The notes beneath the pieces were generated by a model that saw only the letters and a program-made list of their open reading frames with translations, searched no databases and was not told where the DNA came from. A stretch of DNA of 64,000 nt, taken from Megaustenia siamemsis. Lineage: Eukaryota > Mollusca > Gastropoda > Stylommatophora > Ariophantidae. The translations under genes and the position numbers were made by a program. The stretch is from contig JAVIAB010000092.1 of the NCBI GenBank assembly GCA_032433765.1, forward strand, positions 38,453,718-38,517,717, given 5' to 3'. Of this stretch, positions 10,776 to 23,597 are shown one piece after another (within the stretch, counting starts at the first letter, position 1; each line of letters starts with the position of its first letter).

Positions 10776-12194
10776 AATGTGGGAAAATTGGTTTGTTTAT
10801 TTATGTGAAGGGCTGAATGGCGTCAGATCACAGTCTTCTGTAAACATAACAACAACTTTAAATAAAGATAATGTGGTAAAGGACATTTAAAACATCAAAA
10901 TTGTGAAAGCTTTCAGGAGTTAAAATATTTTTAATGAAAGTAATAGTTGTATGCTGGGATAATTCTTGGAAATGAGAATCTATGGTCGTGATCAGATAAA
11001 TATGCTTATTGTCACTGAAGAATTTAAAACTGTGCTGTATGTCCAGACTAATGTACAGAGAAAATAGTTAGAGAAATCTAGGAAGACAGATCACAATGGA
11101 AACGATTAGTCACTGATAGGCTGAGCCAAAAGCACGCAAGCTGCCTGTCACGTGCTGTTGATCCCTAACGTATTACCGTGTTCTTAAAATGATCGAAGAA
11201 TTAGTAATTGGAGATATTAATTCACATGGGATTAGGGGAATGATCTTCTATTTAACACAATTGCCGTTCTCTGAACTGATAGAGATAATGCATACCTGCC
11301 TTGCATTTGAGTTGTTTTGGCATAACAGAGGTTTCTAAGAAACCAATAATGGTGAGTTATAGGAATTTCGCTGTTTAGAGCTTTGCAACTTGGTTGCACT
11401 AGCTGATTCAGTACTCACACTTTATCAAGTGTTGGTTTCTGTTGATCCATAAAACGGAACTATTTCATTATGTACGTTACACCATTCTCTTATCAAATGA
11501 CTTTTTCTTTCACCTTTGTGATTTATCGACACCAGTCATACTCTTTTAATGCTGACCGAAAATACGTGTCTGCTTTTGTACATTAAAAAAAAATCTATTG
11601 CATTTTTGTTCAAAGCCCAGTTTATAAACACAAAAACTGGACACACGACAGGAATTGCGTTGCGGCCGATTTATATTTGAACCTCTTCTTTGTAAAAAAA
11701 TAATATTTTATTTGATTTATAATGAGTCCTAACCATTACATTTTTAGAGATTACTTATCAACCAACATTGAACTAGAGTTATCAATCACTGGACGCTGTG
11801 GGACATGCTTGGGGAAAAAGGGGGGGGGGGAGAAGGGGGATCTGAGCAACTATGAACATGTTCGGAGTGCAATGATGATAACCCACAATTAACTCAATAC
11901 CTTTTTTTTATTTCAAAGGTTTGTTTTGACAATGTGACCGCCTTTTCAGATGATGATTATCGACAAAGAAAATTACACAGCCAATTTAATTTGTCAGCAA
12001 ACATGCCTTGTAAAGAGACTTACTTCAATGTAAACAACTTCCTTTATGCAATTATTGTCCTGCCAACTGGCAACAGCTTTAATCAGCCAATACAATTTTT
12101 CTATGCAGCAATCTGAAATAGCGGTCCCCAAAAAATGAAGCGGTTTCGTTTGATTCATTAAGTGGATAAAGTGGTTCAGAAAAGGCAGATGTTC
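10776..12194. other. No gene recognised
   Basis: AT-rich single-copy-looking DNA with no supported coding frame. The only landmark is a G-rich run at 11820-11840. Confidence 0.6.
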
Positions 12195-12430
12195 ACATCG
12201 CCATTGGGGCCATCTCCACATGAAAAAGGTTGGTTACCATAGAGCGCCATTTTACCCTGGCTCCTGAATTTATTGTGCCTGTTGTCATAGGTTCACTAGC
12301 TCTCATTTTGATGTTAGCAGATTACATCTACATTGGTCCTCCAATTGACTCGTCTACCGTATACCTTCCCTTCCAAGACAACTTTTAGTAGGCGTTTGTC
12401 TCCTCCCACGTCCCACCAATTTCAGATATC
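12195..12430 (-). mobile_element. LINE type C, 3' fragment
   Basis: Antisense of a LINE ORF2 C terminus. It shares GAAGGTTGG-TACCATA and CCTTCCAAGA plus TTTAGTAGGC blocks with the copy at 14755-15065 in the same orientation. Translation of the minus strand gives broken equivalents of LLKVVLEGK and ALYGNQPF. Short and dead. Confidence 0.55.
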
Positions 12431-12652
12431 GTTTTTTTCGAATTGGGTAAATAGTTTTTTTTTCACTTTCAATTGATTTAAAACTTCATTATTTGTCTTC
12501 TTTTCCTTCCACATTGAAAAGCTTAAAAATTAGTCGAAGTTGTAACTGTTCCATGTGAAACTGAAGAACAATTTACGAGTGGAAGGAACATCTAAGGAAG
12601 GAGTAACTGTGAAGAGTCGATGTTTCAGTTGCAGATTCTAACGAAGACTCTG

Positions 12653-12778
12653 CTATACAATACGATTATTTGCCTGTTCCCTATACAATACGATTATTTG
12701 CCTGTTCCCTATACAATACGATTATTTGCCTGTTCCCTATACAATACGATTATTTGCCTGTTCCCTATACAATACGAT
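12653..12778. repeat. 28-bp tandem repeat, about 4.5 copies
   Basis: Four exact copies of a 28-bp unit (CTATACAATACGATTATTTG plus CCTGTTCC) and a partial fifth. The near-identity implies a recent expansion. Confidence 0.95.
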
Positions 12779-14139
12779 GAACTTCGTACTTAGACCGCAA
12801 GTAACCTCAAATAACATGCAGCAAGTTCAAACTGTACATTTTTACTATTATAAAATAAATATTTATAAGAAATTTCGAAAAAAGAATCTTAATGATAGAT
12901 AACTCCAAGATTTTTTGCTGTATAACATACAAATAAAAGATAAAAGAATATATTCTACATTATGCGCTACTATCGAATGCAAAAAAAAAAAAAACAACAA
13001 CGTTTTACTGTCTGCTATTCTATACTTTTCGTAACACATGTAATAATATCTTATGCACCTTAAACCAAGAAGAACGTCCGCGCAGAAATAAACATGGAAC
13101 GAAATTGCATGATATTGTGCCCCTGCCGAGCATAACGCTGAAAATAGGAAATCATTTTTAGATGGGAAATTCCTTTTGCAGTCATTAATAAGATATGGAA
13201 TCAATAAAGACTTGCAAGTGCAAATGCAATGTGAGGTAACATCGTGGAGAGCAATTCTACAAGATATTTATGACGTGATGTTACTTTTATACTCTAGAGG
13301 TTCACATTTCTAAGTAGAGATTTCAAAGATAGAGATGTTCAGGTTGGGGATTTCTTTGGAAGTTTAGAATTAATTGGTAAGTTGTATGGCTTTAGACAAC
13401 AACGTCTCGTTAAAGTACGGTAAAGTCATCGAAACATGAAAGAACTTCTGCATTATTTTTAGTTATATTTTCACAATGATTGTTTAAAAATCTTGAACAG
13501 TTTGGTTTAGTTTATTTGATAAATCATTTTTATCGCACATTGAACTATTCCATAGTGCACAGATTCCCTTGCAGCACACTAAACCCCCCCCCCACCTTTT
13601 AACAGCACACAGTGCCTCAACCACACGCTAGCAAAAAGCACCGAAAATGGTGGTTTCAGGAACTTGGTAGCGCTAGCGTAAGCGAAGACAATGGAAATGG
13701 AGAGATTAATTTAGTAGATTTCATCTGTTAAAAAATTTTGATTTTCAGGAGTCACATTTGACCTACACCACGCGATTCTTAACCGCTAAGAGTTCACACG
13801 TGAGCTCCCGCTATTCTTTACTCATTAGAGAGGGCTTGACATGGGATCTCACTACCTAGAGACTCGACGAGGATAAGCCAAGAATATAAATCCATGGATT
13901 CAAACAGAAAATTATCACCGACTTTTCCAATAGCGGGAGTATAACCAGAGACAAATACTGCTAAAAGTCGATATCTTACCTGTAGATCACCCAACACTAG
14001 TTGTAAGTGATCAAGTAGTCATAGTCTACTTCTGTAAGAATCAGTGAGCAATAGCTTATCAACATCCCCTTGTTGTTCCAAATCCCATAGAAACAGCCTG
14101 GCTAAATGGTACTGATTGGGAGAGCAGCCCAGTACCCAG
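12779..14139. other. No gene recognised
   Basis: AT-rich sequence without a supported gene. Contains a C homopolymer at about 13585-13597. The 113-codon minus frame at 12863-13204 has no recognisable domain. Confidence 0.5.
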
Positions 14140-14570
14140 AAACATAATGCTGAAATCAGATTATCTTTGGATGAATGCATTCCACCATCACTGCTACATA
14201 GAATCCTATTCGAAGTCATCAGATGGCTTGGTCGCCAACCAAACTTCGCTTTTCCTTAAAGCAGCAAACACAAGCAGTATATACTCCTTGCAAAGCCAAC
14301 GTTGTTTGAGCTGGCTGGGATATGTGAACAGTATGGAAGATGAAGAGCTTAAAAAAAAAACTGGCGACAGGCACGCAATCTATTGACCGACCAGAACTTA
14401 CTTCTAATGACACCTGCACGTGCCATATGGTGCAATTCACTATCAACAGTGAAAATCAAGAAGCGTGACACAAACAGACAAAAAGGTGTACACTGGTAAA
14501 GTGTGGCATGGATATCGGAGACTTAAAGAGACAACAAACATGGTAAGAAAAGAGAAGACATAAAATTGAC
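14140..14570 (+). mobile_element. LINE type D, degenerate ORF2 C terminus
   Basis: The plus strand reads NAFHHHCY, then IYSLQSQRCLSWLGYVNSMED, followed in another frame by KKKLATG. These match the order of blocks (LNAFHxRC, LLxQRRLRWLGHVxRM, ELATGKR) seen in better form at 48120-48560 and common at the C terminus of LINE ORF2. A frameshift near 14350 and stops show it is dead. Confidence 0.65.
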
Positions 14571-14754
14571 GAGACAACAAAATCATCAATTCCAGCCTCT
14601 TCAACCAACTTTACCTGTTTTATATAGTAGACCAGTCTGTTATTTTAGAATACAACTCTTCAGTCACAACAAAGGTTGTGTTTGGTCATGAGTGACCTAT
14701 ACAGTTGTATATCTTCAGATATAAAACCTAGTATTATAATTCTAAATCGTACGT

Positions 14755-15065
14755 GTCATCATCATCACTGAGTCCCGCCTCCTCATCGAAGGTTGGCTAC
14801 CATATAGCGTCATTCCGCTCTGTCTCTTGCTTTGATGGTGCAGGTTGCCATAGGCTGACATGTCTATCTTTTGATATCACTCGCCCATGTTAGTTTGGTT
14901 CTACCTCATTTACTTGGTATTTTCCCTTCCAAGATTACATTTAGTAGGCTGCTGTGTCTTTTAACATGCCCCAGAAATCTCAATTGTCTTGTTAGAATTC
15001 CATAGTTTTCTTTGAAATAGTACGTGATCTCCACGTACGTGAGTCCAATCTCGTTCAAAATCATA
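14755..15065 (-). mobile_element. LINE type C, 3' fragment
   Basis: Minus-strand translation gives RQLRFLGHVKRHSSL, then LEGKIPSK, GRTKLTWASDIKR and ARDRAEWRYMVANL, with stops. That is the usual C-terminal tail of a LINE ORF2 downstream of the reverse transcriptase. The 3' end is the TCATCATCATC motif at about 14757-14768. Confidence 0.7.
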
Positions 15066-15559
15066 CGTGTAGATCGCTGCTATTAGCAATAGCATTCAGT
15101 AATTGAGCGTGCCAATTATCCGGACCGGGATGCCAGCTTTAGGATTTGGGGTCCTTGATCAGATTCTCAGAAAAAAAGACTTTTTCGAAGAGAAGAAAGT
15201 CGAGCAAATATTTTATGTCTTTTAGCTTCTTGACACGAATCTTCATTGCCTGGCGTTTTCCATTTGTGACACTGCGGGTCTTGAAACTTGTAAATCGTCC
15301 CGAATGAATATTTAAAAATAAATATCTTAGTGTTAGCTTTACATTACACACAATTTTATCAGAGAATGCATCTCTATCTATGCTTGTCCAGAAACAAATA
15401 GAAGTGATATTGTGATGCAGCAAAGGTCAAATATAATCTGAAGCAGGGCAAGGGGAAACGACAAATATTAGGACATAAGAAAAAAAAAAAGCAAAAGAAT
15501 ATCCAGTAAACCTTTAGTGCTTTTGAAGCAAATATGTATATATTGTAAATTGAAATGAA

Positions 15560-16270
15560 AAAGAGAAAGGGACAGAGAAAGTGAGAGAGAAAGAGAGGCA
15601 GACAGACACATAGAAAGTGAGAGAGAGAGAGAGATGCAGACAGACAGATACAAAGAAAGTGAGAGAGAGAGGCAGACAGACATACGCAGAGAAGGTGAGA
15701 AAGAGAGAGGCAGACAGACAGACATAGAGAAAGTGAGAGAGAGAGAGAGGCAGACAGACAGACAGACACAGAGAAAGTGAGAGAGAGCCAGACAGATAGA
15801 CATACAGAAAGTGAGAGAGAGAGAGAAAGAGAGGCAGACAGACAGACACAGAGAAAGTGAGAGAGAGAGGCAGACAGACACAGAACAAGTGAGAGTGAGC
15901 CAGACAGATAGACACAGAGAAAGTGAAAGAGAGAGGCAGACATACAGGCACAGAGAAAGAGAGAGAGAGGGAGTCAAACAGAGAGAGACAGAGAAAGTGA
16001 GAGAGAGAGAGGCAGACAGACAGAGAGGCAGACAGACAGGCATAGAGAAAGTGAGAGAGAGAGAGAGAGGCAGACAGACAGACACATAGAAAGTGAGAGA
16101 GAGAGATGCAGATAGACAGACACACAGAAAGTGAGAGAGAGGCAGACAGACATACGCAGAGAAAGTGAGAAAGAGAGAGGCAGACAGACAGATACAGAGA
16201 AAGTGAGAGAGAGAGAGGCAGACAGACAGAGAGGCAGACAGACAGACATAGAGAAAGTGAGAGAGTCAGT
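15560..16270. repeat. GA-rich minisatellite (GGCAGACAGACAGACA / GAAAGTGAGAGAGAG)
   Basis: Irregular units of about 45-60 bp made of CAGACAGACA, TAGAGAAAGTGAGAG and GAGA runs. It is free of stops in several frames on both strands, giving Ser/Leu/Cys-rich (minus, up to 254 codons) and Arg/Glu-rich (plus) frames that are repeat artefacts. Confidence 0.9.
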
Positions 16271-16979
16271 AACAACATCGCAAGAATTTACATTTTTTGC
16301 AACAAAAGAAAATGAAGTCAAACTTTCTTCTATTCTTAAACATATCAAGGAAGACAGAACAGATCTTCTGACAAAAGGAGTAATTGAGAAATTGTGAAGG
16401 AGTAGAAATAGTTTTTAGAAGGGAACAAAATTAAAGCTGAGAAGAGGACTGATCACGTGAAGAAGTGGTAAAACTGAAAGTCAAGATCTTGTTAAAGTAA
16501 ACTAATTGTTACAGAAGAAAATATAGCAGAGCAAGTGATGTTAGAATAATTAATAGAGCACTGCAGACGAAAGGACATTAAATGTTAGTTATCTAGTGAG
16601 TCATCAGATCATCCTCATTGCTAGTCGGACAAATCTGTAAGTGATCAGGATCATTCCCATTCATATGTTCCGAAGCGAATTACGACTGACGGCGCCATTT
16701 CTATGCCGATTTACTAGTCCTCTTTGACTCTCTGAACAACACTTTTGTTAACTTTTAACCACAAAGATCACGAGACAATAATGACTTGTAATTCTTGCAA
16801 TTTTAAGATTAGAGATTTTGATTGCTGTCATAGATGTTATTGTTTATAAATGTGAGTGTGGCATGCGTTTTAATAGTTAGATAATACCTTCATGACCTCA
16901 GGTAGTGGGACCAATGAACTGCGTCCTCAATACTTCCATAATCCTAAAAGTTGTTCTGGCTCCGAAATAAATAAAATAG

Positions 16980-17105
16980 GGGACCTCGGTAGTCTAAGTG
17001 GGAAAAGCACACGACTGGACTACCGACGTTCGGACAACCTGTGTTCGGTTCCCGCCGGAAGCAGTGTGAGTTGTACTCGTGGTTGAAAAAAAAAAAAAAA
17101 ACCAC
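16980..17105 (+). other. tRNA-derived SINE head with poly(A)
   Basis: A box TAGTCTAAGTGG and B box TGTTCGGTTCCC lie about 45 bp apart. A short tail and an A15 tract at 17085-17101 follow. This is the arrangement of a tRNA-derived SINE. The sequence after the A tract may be part of the same element or flanking DNA. Confidence 0.6.
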
Positions 17106-17255
17106 AGCGGTGACGCAGCCGCTGGCGGAAATGGGCTCTAGGGTAGTACTCTGGGAAGGTGAGGAATGCCGCCTTGCATCGTGAGTTTCGATGATTGAAG
17201 CGACACTATTCAGAAGTCTCTGAACACTTCTGGATAGGCGACCGAGTACATATGG

Positions 17256-17510
17256 ATGACACCTCGCGTGCTAAGACGCAGATTGAAGTCTCGTACTTTA
17301 GCCTTATCTTCCGAAAACAATTGCCAGGATATCAGCAGGAACGGAAATGAAGAAAAGAAAAAGGGGATGGGCAGGCCGAACATTGCTACTACCATCAAGC
17401 AATATTACAGGAAAGTAACAAAACTAAAAGAAACTAAGAAAGTTGAAAAGCTCAAGCACACTTGGAGAAGACACATCGATACAGAGGCAGTCGCAGGAAG
17501 GACGTGAACC
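17256..17510 (+). mobile_element. Possible LINE 3' coding fragment
   Basis: An 83-codon frame, basic, with KKKGMGRPNIATTIKQ and LKHTWRRHIDTEAVAGRT. The GRP...TWRRHIDTE pattern resembles the tail of LINE ORF2 proteins, but the match is short. No other domain is visible. It could also be a chance frame. Confidence 0.3.
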
Positions 17511-17789
17511 TGATGGAGATGATAACAATAAAATGAGTCTGTTGGCAGAGTGTGGTTGCAGCCCTTTGTCCAGCCAGGGCCTATGTCAAGTAAAGTCAAA
17601 TGGGGGTTGATATAAGGACTAATAAATGGCGGTAAGAAGATGGTCAATAGAGAAAACTGATGTATTTGCTACAAGTTAAATTTGAAAATGTTAACTGTAA
17701 TTGAATGACATCAGGTTTCGGTATGAGAGTAGTCAGCACTGGCTTCCCTCGATCTTAAGGATACAAACAATGGAGTAGACTATGGCAGA

Positions 17790-18915
17790 CTCGTACACCT
17801 ACTTAGTGAGACAGGCTTGGACACAACAGCTCGTTCGCTAGGTGGCATCGGTGCGAAGGAAAGTGACTCTACGTTTCGGTACCTGAACATCTCAGCCGAG
17901 ATATACATCGCTGGGGTTGCCTCAATGATCGCCGTTGTCATCTGCTTTAGTCAATATATACACTGCCGGGGTAGCGCAACTGAACAGTGTCGGACCGGGT
18001 TGCACCCTTCCCTTTGCAGATACAGTATGGCGTATGCACACGATCGTGATAGAGCGCAAATGGCTAAGCAACTACAGGATAGCTCGGATTAGATAACCAC
18101 TTGGAGCAATAATAACTACAAAGCAATCATAAAACCAAACAAGGCTTATGTACTGGGGTTTTCGCTAAACAATAGAATAGTTAAAGACACCCTCACAGTC
18201 ATAAACTGTAATGGTGCAACCAGCGTAAGGAGTCCGACTATTACGTATCTGGGATTAGCACTTGATAGGTCCCTCTCTTTCAATAAACACGTGAGCAATG
18301 TCACTCAAAAGGCAAGGAGAGGTATCAGCGCGATCAAGATCGTGGTCAGGGTGAACCTCCATCAATAGTTACTATTATTGGTCGTGCAGGCTGTGGAGCT
18401 CCCAGTACTGGATCATGGTTTGGGTATGCTCACTCTCTCGTCAACTCAGATCGCAAGGTTGGAACAGGTTCAGAAATAGAGCCTACAGGCAGTTCTCGGA
18501 TGCACCAGAGATACACCTATCCGTTCAATGAGGTTCTTACTTGACTTACCAAGCATTTGAGTGCGACATAGATCTGAACAGGTCGGGACTTGTTTGAACG
18601 TAGCAATGAATATAAATTGCATACAGAATTGGGAACGCAAAGGGCAGGTGCCTGATTGTCGCGATTGTGCACACTATAGGGAATCTGGAAAATGTGGTAT
18701 TACGGTGTTCAGCATGAGGATGGAGATAGAAGTAGCAACGGCGGCGATAACATGGTTGGTTACACAGAATGTGGATCACGCAGCTTTGGTAACTAACTCG
18801 CAAAGTACGCTACAGAAGATTGACAGACAGTGTCTACACCAGGAGTGGATGCAGCTCTTGGATAACACCAAAAACCTGGCTGTACTTTCCAGGGAACGCT
18901 GGTGTACATGGCAAT
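17790..18915 (+). mobile_element. LINE relic, RNase H-bearing (Jockey/I-like) RT and RNase H
   Basis: Across three frames, in the right order, the plus strand carries GLPQ-SPLSSALVNIY (the GLPQGSPLSP reverse transcriptase block), FADTVW (degraded FADD active site), SPTITYLGLALDRSLSF, VQAVELPVLDHGLGML, and an RNase H-like region from about 18680 (GKCGITVF, MEIEVATAAITWL, ALVTNSQSTLQKI). The last part aligns with the better RNase H fragment at 59808-60407. Stops and frameshifts make it a fossil. Both an RT with GLPQGSPLSP and an RNase H domain fit the Jockey/I group. Confidence 0.75.
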
Positions 18916-19604
18916 GAATTATAAGCTCTCTGGTAGCTCTGGCACTGAGTGTGGCTTTACTCTCGGCAAAGAGGACATCGGCAAGTTTTTCTTCATTCCT
19001 TAGGAGAAGAGGAGGAAAATTGGTGTGACAAAGATGTATATATTGAGAGAGTGGGGAGTCTAAAGATGGAAGTCTAAAGATGGGATCTGGTGATTTTAGC
19101 AATCCGGTGTGCTTAGTGGCAAATGCAGATGTTTTATAATAAACAGGAACTGTCAACATGCTTACGATTTGAGAAATGCAGGGGCAATTGATGGAGCGGA
19201 TATGGGGATATCCATTATTATAATTATAATTATAATTAAATAATGGAATAGAATAGAATGGTTTCGGTAACACGGAACAAACTGTTAGATCGCTTTCTAT
19301 CAGAATTTTTCAAGAATATTCAAATGAGTTATTGGAAACATTGAATATTCAATGGTACTACTTGGTACATTACTTTGTACATTAGGTATGATTGCTACCT
19401 GCAGCTAGCAGAAGATTTTGATCTTTGCTACAAGGATCTTGAAATGTAAATGAAACGCCTTTTTTCAAATGAACATTATTTGTGTATCAATGAAGCAGAC
19501 ATTCCCAATGGTGACTTGATTTATAGATATCAGCTTCTGATATACTTTGTCAATTGTTGCAGTGCTGTCGGTTATTCAAATAGGGGAAAAGGGGGGAGGG
19601 GGGG

Positions 19605-20873
19605 TTGGCGAGTTCATGCAACATTATGGCCTTCATGGATTCCGATATCTGTAACGCGCAATGTTGTCAGAAACAATTATTTGATGTGCAATGTTGTCAG
19701 AAACAATTATTTGATGTGCAATGTTGTCAGAAACAATTATTTGATGCGCAATGTTGTCAGAAACAATTATTTGATGTGCAATGTTGTCAGAAACAATTAT
19801 TTGATGCGCAATGTTGTCAGAAACAATTATTTGATGCGCAATGTTGTCAGAAACAATTATTTGATGTGCAATGTTGTCAGAAACAATTATTTGATGCGCA
19901 ATGTTGTCAGAAACAATTATTTGATGCGCAATGTTGTCAGAAACAATTATTTGATGCGCAATGTTGTCAGAAACAATTATTTGATGCGCAATGTTGTCAG
20001 AAACAATTATTTGATGCGCAATATTGCCTGAAACAATTGTTTGATGCGCAATGTTGCCAGAAACAATTATTTGATGCGCAATGTTGTCAGAAACAATTAT
20101 TTGATGCGCAATGTTGTCAGAAACAATTATTTGATGCGCAATGTTGTCAGAAACAATTGTTTGATGCGCAATGTTGTCAGAAACAATTGTTTGATGCGCA
20201 ATGTTGTCAGAAACAATTTTTTGATTCGCAATGTTGTCAGAAACAATTATTTGAAGCGCAATGTTGTCAGAAACAATTGTTTGATGCCCAATGTTGTCAG
20301 AAACAATTGTTTGATGCGCAATGTTGTCAGAAACAATTGTTTGATGCGCAATGTTGTCAGAAACAATTGTTTGATGCGCAATGTTGTCAGAAACAATTGT
20401 TTGATGCGCAATGTTGTCAGAAACAATTGTTTGATGCGCAATGTTGTCAGAAACAATTGTTTGATGCGCAATGTTGTCAGAAACAATTGTTTGATGCGCA
20501 ATGTTGTCAGAAACAATTGTTTGATGCGCAATGTTGTCAGAAACAATTGTTTGATGCGCAATGTTGTCAGAAACAATTGTTTGATGCGCAATGTTGTCAG
20601 AAACAATTGTTTGATGCGCAATGTTGTCAGAAACAATTGTTTGATGCGCGATGTTTTCAGAAACAATTGTTTGATGCGCAATGTTGTCAGAAACAATTGT
20701 TTGATGCGCAATGTTGTCAGAAACAATTGTTTGATGCGCAATGTTGTCAGAAACAATTGTTTGATGCGCAATGTTGTCAGAAACAATTATTTGATGCGCA
20801 ATGTTGTCAGAAACAATTGTTTGATGCGATTCATTCGTGGTGCCTTGCCATCGATGACGATGAAACTGCGTGA
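19605..20873 (+). other. Open frame through the 30-bp array (QCCQKQLFDA repeats); doubtful gene
   Basis: The longest frame, 422 codons, starts MASSCNIMAFMDSDI, runs through about 39 copies of the decapeptide QCCQKQLFDA, and ends with a short unique tail, IHSWCLAIDDDETA. A second plus frame (RNVVRNNYLM repeats) and a minus frame (FLTTLRIKQL repeats) are equally open. This is expected for a stop-free 30-bp unit, so openness alone is not evidence of coding. No signal peptide, known domain or splice context is visible. I list it only because the copy number is high, the length is perfectly conserved and the Cys-Cys spacing is regular. Confidence 0.15.
19651..20820. repeat. 39-copy array of a 30-bp unit
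   Basis: Exactly 39 units of 30 bp, with no length change anywhere. The unit is GCGCAATGTTGTCAGAAACA plus ATTATTTGAT. In the first third the units carry ATTAT, and some have TGTGCA for TGCGCA. From about 20140 on nearly all carry ATTGT. A few units have private changes (near 20020, 20210, 20240, 20640). Since 30 is a multiple of three and the unit lacks stops in most frames, long frames run through it on both strands. Confidence 0.98.
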
Positions 20874-21356
20874 AGGGTCGGTTTTACGAATGACGGAATG
20901 ACTGTGGTTTGCTCAGGTAGGATTTTCACAAATAACGTTAGTTTTTAGTAAACGACACAAGATTGAAAGTTTGTTATCATTTCTTCAGGTAAAGCTTGAC
21001 AGCTTTGCATATGTTGCTGATAGTGCACCTTAGCAAGTATTTTCATACGGATTAGTGAACATGGAGTATAATTCTTAGGGAATCGATATACGATGAGACT
21101 TATTGGTAACATTGTGACGCATGTGCAGCTAAATACTTCATGTAACTCGTTGGTTGTACTCGTATAATCAAAAAGAAATGTTAAAAAGTCAGTCTCAATT
21201 CATATTAGAGGCGCTTTTATTGTTTCTCAATGTGTTACTAAGACAGCATGAACTGAGCAGGCAAAACACGGGAAATAGACAATATGATCAATAATTTTTT
21301 TTTTAAATCATGAAAACAAGGAGAGAAAAATGTCATTTATGAGACAGAGACGAAGT

Positions 21357-21367
21357 TCATTCAAAAG
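21357..21367 (+). repeat. 11-bp target duplication, left copy (TCATTCAAAAG)
   Basis: Identical to 21490-21500. The pair flanks the 122-bp retroposon copy. Confidence 0.75.
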
Positions 21368-21489
21368 TTCATTACCTTTCTTTGTTTGGGAGATGAGATA
21401 TTAATTCGGATGATTGCGCTGGCATGGGCGGTTGAGCAATTATGGATTTTAATTCGTTCGCAGTGATACCGGGGCCTTCTATAACCAAA
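21368..21489 (+). mobile_element. Short 5'-truncated retroposon copy (122 bp)
   Basis: About 83% alike to 59412-59530, the 3' end of the retroposon at 58087-59542, including GGCGGTTGAGCAATTATGGA and CGAGGCCTTC-type blocks, and it stops at the same 3' point (ATARCCAA). Flanked by an 11-bp direct repeat. This is the usual form of a LINE-mobilised, 5'-truncated copy, and it fixes both the 3' end and the plus orientation of the family. Confidence 0.75.
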
Positions 21490-21500
21490 TCATTCAAAAG

Positions 21501-23597
21501 ACTTTTCCACACACAAAATTCAACAATGCACACCACGAATTCCATAACGGTTCACACTTCATTTTTCTATTTAACAGTTTATTTCTTAGTGCCATCATGG
21601 ACACACAACGGTAAACATATCAAATCACGTCATTTATACACTTTTTTGACACAACCACTTTATTTAAAGTGAAATTATTCTAATGTTATAGCAATAACAA
21701 TAGACATTACAGTTAGACCTGTTTTGTTTACTGTACATTGATGTATCAAACATCCTACACGTTGATATCAAATGCACCAACACATTAATGAATTAAATCA
21801 ACACAAAAATGTTTCAACACCAACATTTCCAGAGAGGTATTGAAGAATCAGCAATTACAGAAAATGATTCAATATCAACAGTCGCAAAAAAATATCAAAT
21901 CACAGCCTTCGCAGAAAACATAGCAAACAAATGTCTCATGAAATCATTGATAGTTAACATTTTAGAAAATTAGTCAACAACAAACTCACAACTCACAAAC
22001 ACTTTTTTTTTTCAAAAATTGTCAGTCACATGAAGTATTCTACACCTGGTGACACATGAAGTTATTTAAAAACGACAATACGGAAGGTTACCATGATCCT
22101 TTGTCAGAAAGTTATCCAATATTTAAAAAGATACATGTTATTGAATATTAATGTAACAAACATTTATCAAATTTATTTTTCTCTTTCAACTGTCGCACAG
22201 CGTTTTCAAACATTAACTGTTAGAAATGTATGCAACATGAAGTGTCACACAATGTTACCTAGCATGATATGCTACATAAAGTAATCAATATGAAATGTTA
22301 CACAAATCTATTGAAATTCAACTGTCAGCAAAGTGTCACCAGCAACAAACGCTATTCAAAGTTACATCATCAAATATTAGACAAATTTATACATCAATAT
22401 ATTTGTAACAATGACACAAAAGCTCAGGAAGTCGCGCAGTGTTAACAAACTTTAACTGCCATAGAAAGTTGCTACACTTTTACGGTCACGGAAAGTTATC
22501 CAATATTAACTGTTCCATACATTTCTCCAATAACATTAACAATAAGTACCCTACCAAAACAGAACTAAGCCAATGATAAGTCGCAAATAACAATCCCCAC
22601 ACAAATATGCATAGGCATTGATTAAAAAATTCAACACGCAAAAACGTCTTACGAAACAATAAGCGACATGCCATTAATGGTTATTAGTTCAATCCAGATG
22701 TCAAAGACCGACAACCACTGCAAAGTCACTTATTAAGATATTCTAACAGAGTCAAGCTAAATAACTCGTCATTCGACTCACAAATATTCACAAACAAATA
22801 TGGTGATTAAATATTTACTATATCACATTCGTGAGAAATAAATAAAAAACAAAACATAAAGCTATAATCCAAAGACCAAGCGATAGTCACTGATAAATCA
22901 TAGTTTAAACAGATATGAGTAAAGATATAGGCGAAAGATCGAAATATATTTGAGAGGGAGTAAAATAAAATTGTAACATTGAGATAAAAATTACAAACAC
23001 TGGCCATTGTCCTGTAATCTTGTATTACTGTTACCAAAGAAGAATGCTCTACAGTTTCTTGAACAGAACGGGCTCGTCACAGTAACAAAATGTAAAAGAT
23101 GGTCTCCCTACTAGAGATATGTACAAACAAGAAACAGCACTGCAATATCCATTTTTTAGCAGTGAATGAGCAAAGCCTAAAGAAACTCATGGTCGAATAA
23201 AGTTGCAATATATTGATGCATATCACGGGCATTTGTTACTACAGGGAACGTATGAGCAGAGTTCGAAATTTAAAAAAAATGTAAATGGTGTGCCTTCGGT
23301 GAATGGCATATTCCGACCGTGGCAGGCATGGATTGATACACACGATTCCGTTTCAGCAGTTGCTGGGTTGGTGATGGCAATTCACTGAGTGACGGTGTAT
23401 GAAATATCCGTAATTCTAAGGATTAGTCATGGTTCATGATATGATATGATTAGTCATAGTCATGGTATATGACGTCATTCCTGATCTGCTCCAACTTTAT
23501 GGACAGCATTCAGATCTAATGAAGAAGTACAGCCAAATTCTTAGTCGCATAATTTTGGTTTAGCGATCTCATATTCGTGTTTTATTTCGTTCGCTGG
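21501..23597. other. No gene recognised; eroded short repeats
   Basis: AT-rich. Between about 21780 and 22500, motifs such as AAAGTTATCCAATATT and GTCACACAATGTTA recur at loose intervals and may be a decayed minisatellite. No frame has a recognisable domain. Confidence 0.4.

Noticed and set aside
12863..13204. 113-codon minus frame
   Set aside because: Low-complexity Phe/Tyr-rich translation of AT-rich DNA; no support.
15374..16348. Overlapping Ser/Leu/Cys-rich frames up to 254 codons
   Set aside because: Translation of a GA/CAGA minisatellite on both strands.
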